A DNA stretch of 28,349 nt from CAWEFA01 sp963851385. GTDB lineage: Bacteria; Bacteroidota; Bacteroidia; Bacteroidales; DTGW01. The position numbers and the translations under genes are program-made. Under the pieces are notes generated by a model, which saw only the letters and a list, made by a program, of their open reading frames with translations, was not told the origin of the DNA and did no database searches. Of this stretch, positions 27,395 through 28,349 are shown one piece after another. The stretch's first letter is position 1. Every line of letters starts with the position of its first letter. The stretch spans positions 1 to 28,349 of the forward strand of contig CAWKPE010000002.1 in the NCBI GenBank assembly GCA_963851385.1. Direction: 5' to 3'.

Positions 27395-27506
27395 TATATT
27401 TGAAAACTGATCCCAGCTTAAAAACAAAAGGGATACTTGTAATAAAGCTGACAAGATCGAAAAAAAAGAACAAAAAAAGCAGCCCTGAAAAAGCTGCTTT
27501 TAAAAT
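27395..27506 (+). ncRNA. Candidate small RNA with promoter box and terminator
   Basis: TATATTTG at 27395-27402 matches the -7 box. About 75 nt on, a strong hairpin terminator (27475-27501) is found, and no ORF lies between. The predicted transcript of about 95 nt could fold two more small hairpins: ATCCC/GGGAT (27410-27414, 27430-27434) and CTTGT/ACAAG (27436-27440, 27451-27455). No -33 element is seen, and the family is not recognised. Confidence 0.4.
27475..27501. terminator. Bidirectional hairpin terminator between divergent genes
   Basis: A perfect 9-bp stem AAAAGCAGC/GCTGCTTTT with a 9-nt loop, flanked by A-rich DNA on the left and T-rich DNA on the right. Read on the minus strand it has a stronger U-tract. 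It lies between two divergent genes, where no known transcript should end. Confidence 0.75.
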
Positions 27507-27624
27507 TTTTACGATAACTAAAAGTCAATATAATTCTGTTTCTTTAATCAATAGTTAAGAACTCAATTTCATGGAATTGAACATCAATTTAGTCAATAAA
27601 AATTCCGGAGTTTAACATATCTTA

Positions 27625-27667
27625 AATGAGATAAATCAATATTAAAAGTGATAAATCTCATTGAGAT
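27625..27667. promoter_or_regulatory. Palindromic sites upstream of the GT4 gene
   Basis: AATGAGAT (27625-27632) and ATCTCATT (27655-27662) are exact complements, and ATCTCATTGAGAT (27655-27667) is itself a palindrome. They could be operator half-sites in the divergent SET/GT4 region. The 27502-27748 gap shows no gene; no TAnnTTTG box is exact. Confidence 0.3.
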
Positions 27668-27748
27668 TCTGATATTAATTATTCATAATTAGCTTTTCTG
27701 CATGTACTTTATTTCATAACTTTCTAATGAAAACCCAAAAGAAAGTCA

Positions 27749-28349
27749 ATGAAAGTGCTCATGTTTGGATGGGAATATCCTCCCCATATTTCAGGCGGTT
27801 TAGGTACTGCTTGTCATGGTTTAGCTAAAGGATTAGCAACTTTCAACGACATTGACCTCACTTTCATTGTTCCTAAAGTATTTGGAGATGAAGACAAGCA
27901 AGGTTTGAAATTGATTGGTGCCAGCGAGGTAGAAGTTTCAGATGAAATAATTGCAAAGCAGAGAGATTGGGAAAAGAAAAAATTTTATGAATTTAATCAG
28001 AGTATTTCTGCTTACACAACACCGGTACAATACGAAGAAATCATTAGTAAACTGAATGAAAAAAAACTAACTCCCAGTGAAAACGTTTTAACAGGGAAGA
28101 TGGAATTCAGTGGCCAATATGGAAACAGCTTATTCGAAGAAATATCACGATATGGGGTTATAGCATCGGAATTAGCCAAGAAGGAACATTATGATGTTAT
28201 TCATGCCCATGATTGGTTGACGTACCCGGCAGGAATTGAAGCTAAAAAAGTATCAGGCAAGCCTCTGGTAGTTCATGTGCACGCTACAGAATACGACCGG
28301 TGTGGAGTAGAACATAATGAACAGGTATTTGAAATAGAACAAAAAGGAA
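27749..28349 (+). CDS. GT4 glycosyltransferase, glycogen synthase-like (5' part)
   Basis: The frame is open from the ATG at 27749 to the end of the window (200 codons), and no stop is reached, so the gene runs on. The start MKVLMFGWEYPPHISGGLGT, followed by ACHGLAKGLA, is the GxGxx-like N-terminal nucleotide-sugar binding start of GT-B enzymes of the GT4/GT5 type. Further on there are LTFIVPKVFGDED, HYDVIHAHDWLTYPAGIEAK and KPLVVHVHATEYDR, all characteristic of a Bacteroidota GT4 enzyme usually placed before GH57 and debranching-enzyme genes. The product is probably an alpha-glucan (glycogen) synthase. No frameshift is seen in the visible part. Confidence 0.88.
   Translation, partial: MKVLMFGWEYPPHISGGLGTACHGLAKGLATFNDIDLTFIVPKVFGDEDKQGLKLIGASEVEVSDEIIAKQRDWEKKKFYEFNQSISAYTTPVQYEEIISKLNEKKLTPSENVLTGKMEFSGQYGNSLFEEISRYGVIASELAKKEHYDVIHAHDWLTYPAGIEAKKVSGKPLVVHVHATEYDRCGVEHNEQVFEIEQKG

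Noticed and set aside
27281..27454. N-terminal extension of the SET protein
   Set aside because: It covers the candidate sRNA/terminator region and has no similarity to SET proteins.
23275..27856. The 11-mer AACGACATTGA occurs three times (near 23275, 26611 and 27845)
   Set aside because: One copy lies in the MITE-like arm, one in the ppdK 3' region and one in the GT4 coding sequence. Contexts differ, and chance or weak sharing is likely.

Overview
The window looks like a chromosomal segment of an AT-rich member of the Bacteroidota. Four things point there: lipoproteins and beta-barrels of families largely confined to that phylum (DUF6452/DUF6048, DUF4251, DUF4270, DUF4907); -7 promoter boxes of the TAnnTTTG type in front of many genes; degenerate short-word repeats in the gaps; and a fused UvrD helicase/PD-(D/E)XK nuclease. 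No tRNA, rRNA, CRISPR array, phage or transposase gene is visible.

Layout. 1-2106: uvrB (nucleotide excision repair) behind a terminator and promoter. 2324-3554: a DUF6452 lipoprotein and DUF6048 barrel pair. 3576-5234 (minus): CoA-binding protein and Ldh-family 2-hydroxyacid dehydrogenase. 5470-7010: thiM and thiE, thiamine salvage and coupling, without a visible TPP riboswitch. 7020-9983: atypical SDR (minus), threonine aldolase-like PLP enzyme, SPFH membrane protein, then a 55-residue ribbon-helix-helix protein at 10109-10276. 10407-12050 (minus): DUF4251 protein and a TIGR01212-type radical SAM protein. 12134-16815 (minus): AddA-like helicase-nuclease, ribH and a membrane-anchored TPR protein. 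17113-22098: a LytTR response regulator, then a divergent surface-protein locus, with an outer-membrane protein and DUF4270 lipoprotein on the minus strand and a kelch lipoprotein and DUF4907 protein on the plus strand. 22249-22914 (minus): a small beta-barrel. 23163-23283: a MITE-like palindrome in a long gap. 23858-26586: pyruvate, phosphate dikinase with a structured 3' end and terminator. 26834-27280 (minus): SET-domain protein. 27395-27506: possible small RNA. 27749 to the end: 5' part of a GT4/glycogen synthase-like gene.

Nine genes (uvrB, the helicase, ribH, the TPR gene, the LytTR regulator, the OMP, DUF4270, kelch and ppdK) are interrupted by single-base insertions or deletions, about 24 in all. 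In each, coding similarity resumes in the next frame. Genes from 2.3 to 12.05 kb are clean. The breaks hit housekeeping genes without other decay, so sequencing or assembly error is the simplest explanation. Coordinates below give the whole inferred gene across the breaks.

The most interesting parts are the DUF4270/OMP and kelch/DUF4907 divergent locus of unknown function, the intergenic repeat that has entered the helicase coding sequence, the MITE-like palindrome and the candidate small RNA. I see no clear defence system or complete mobile element.
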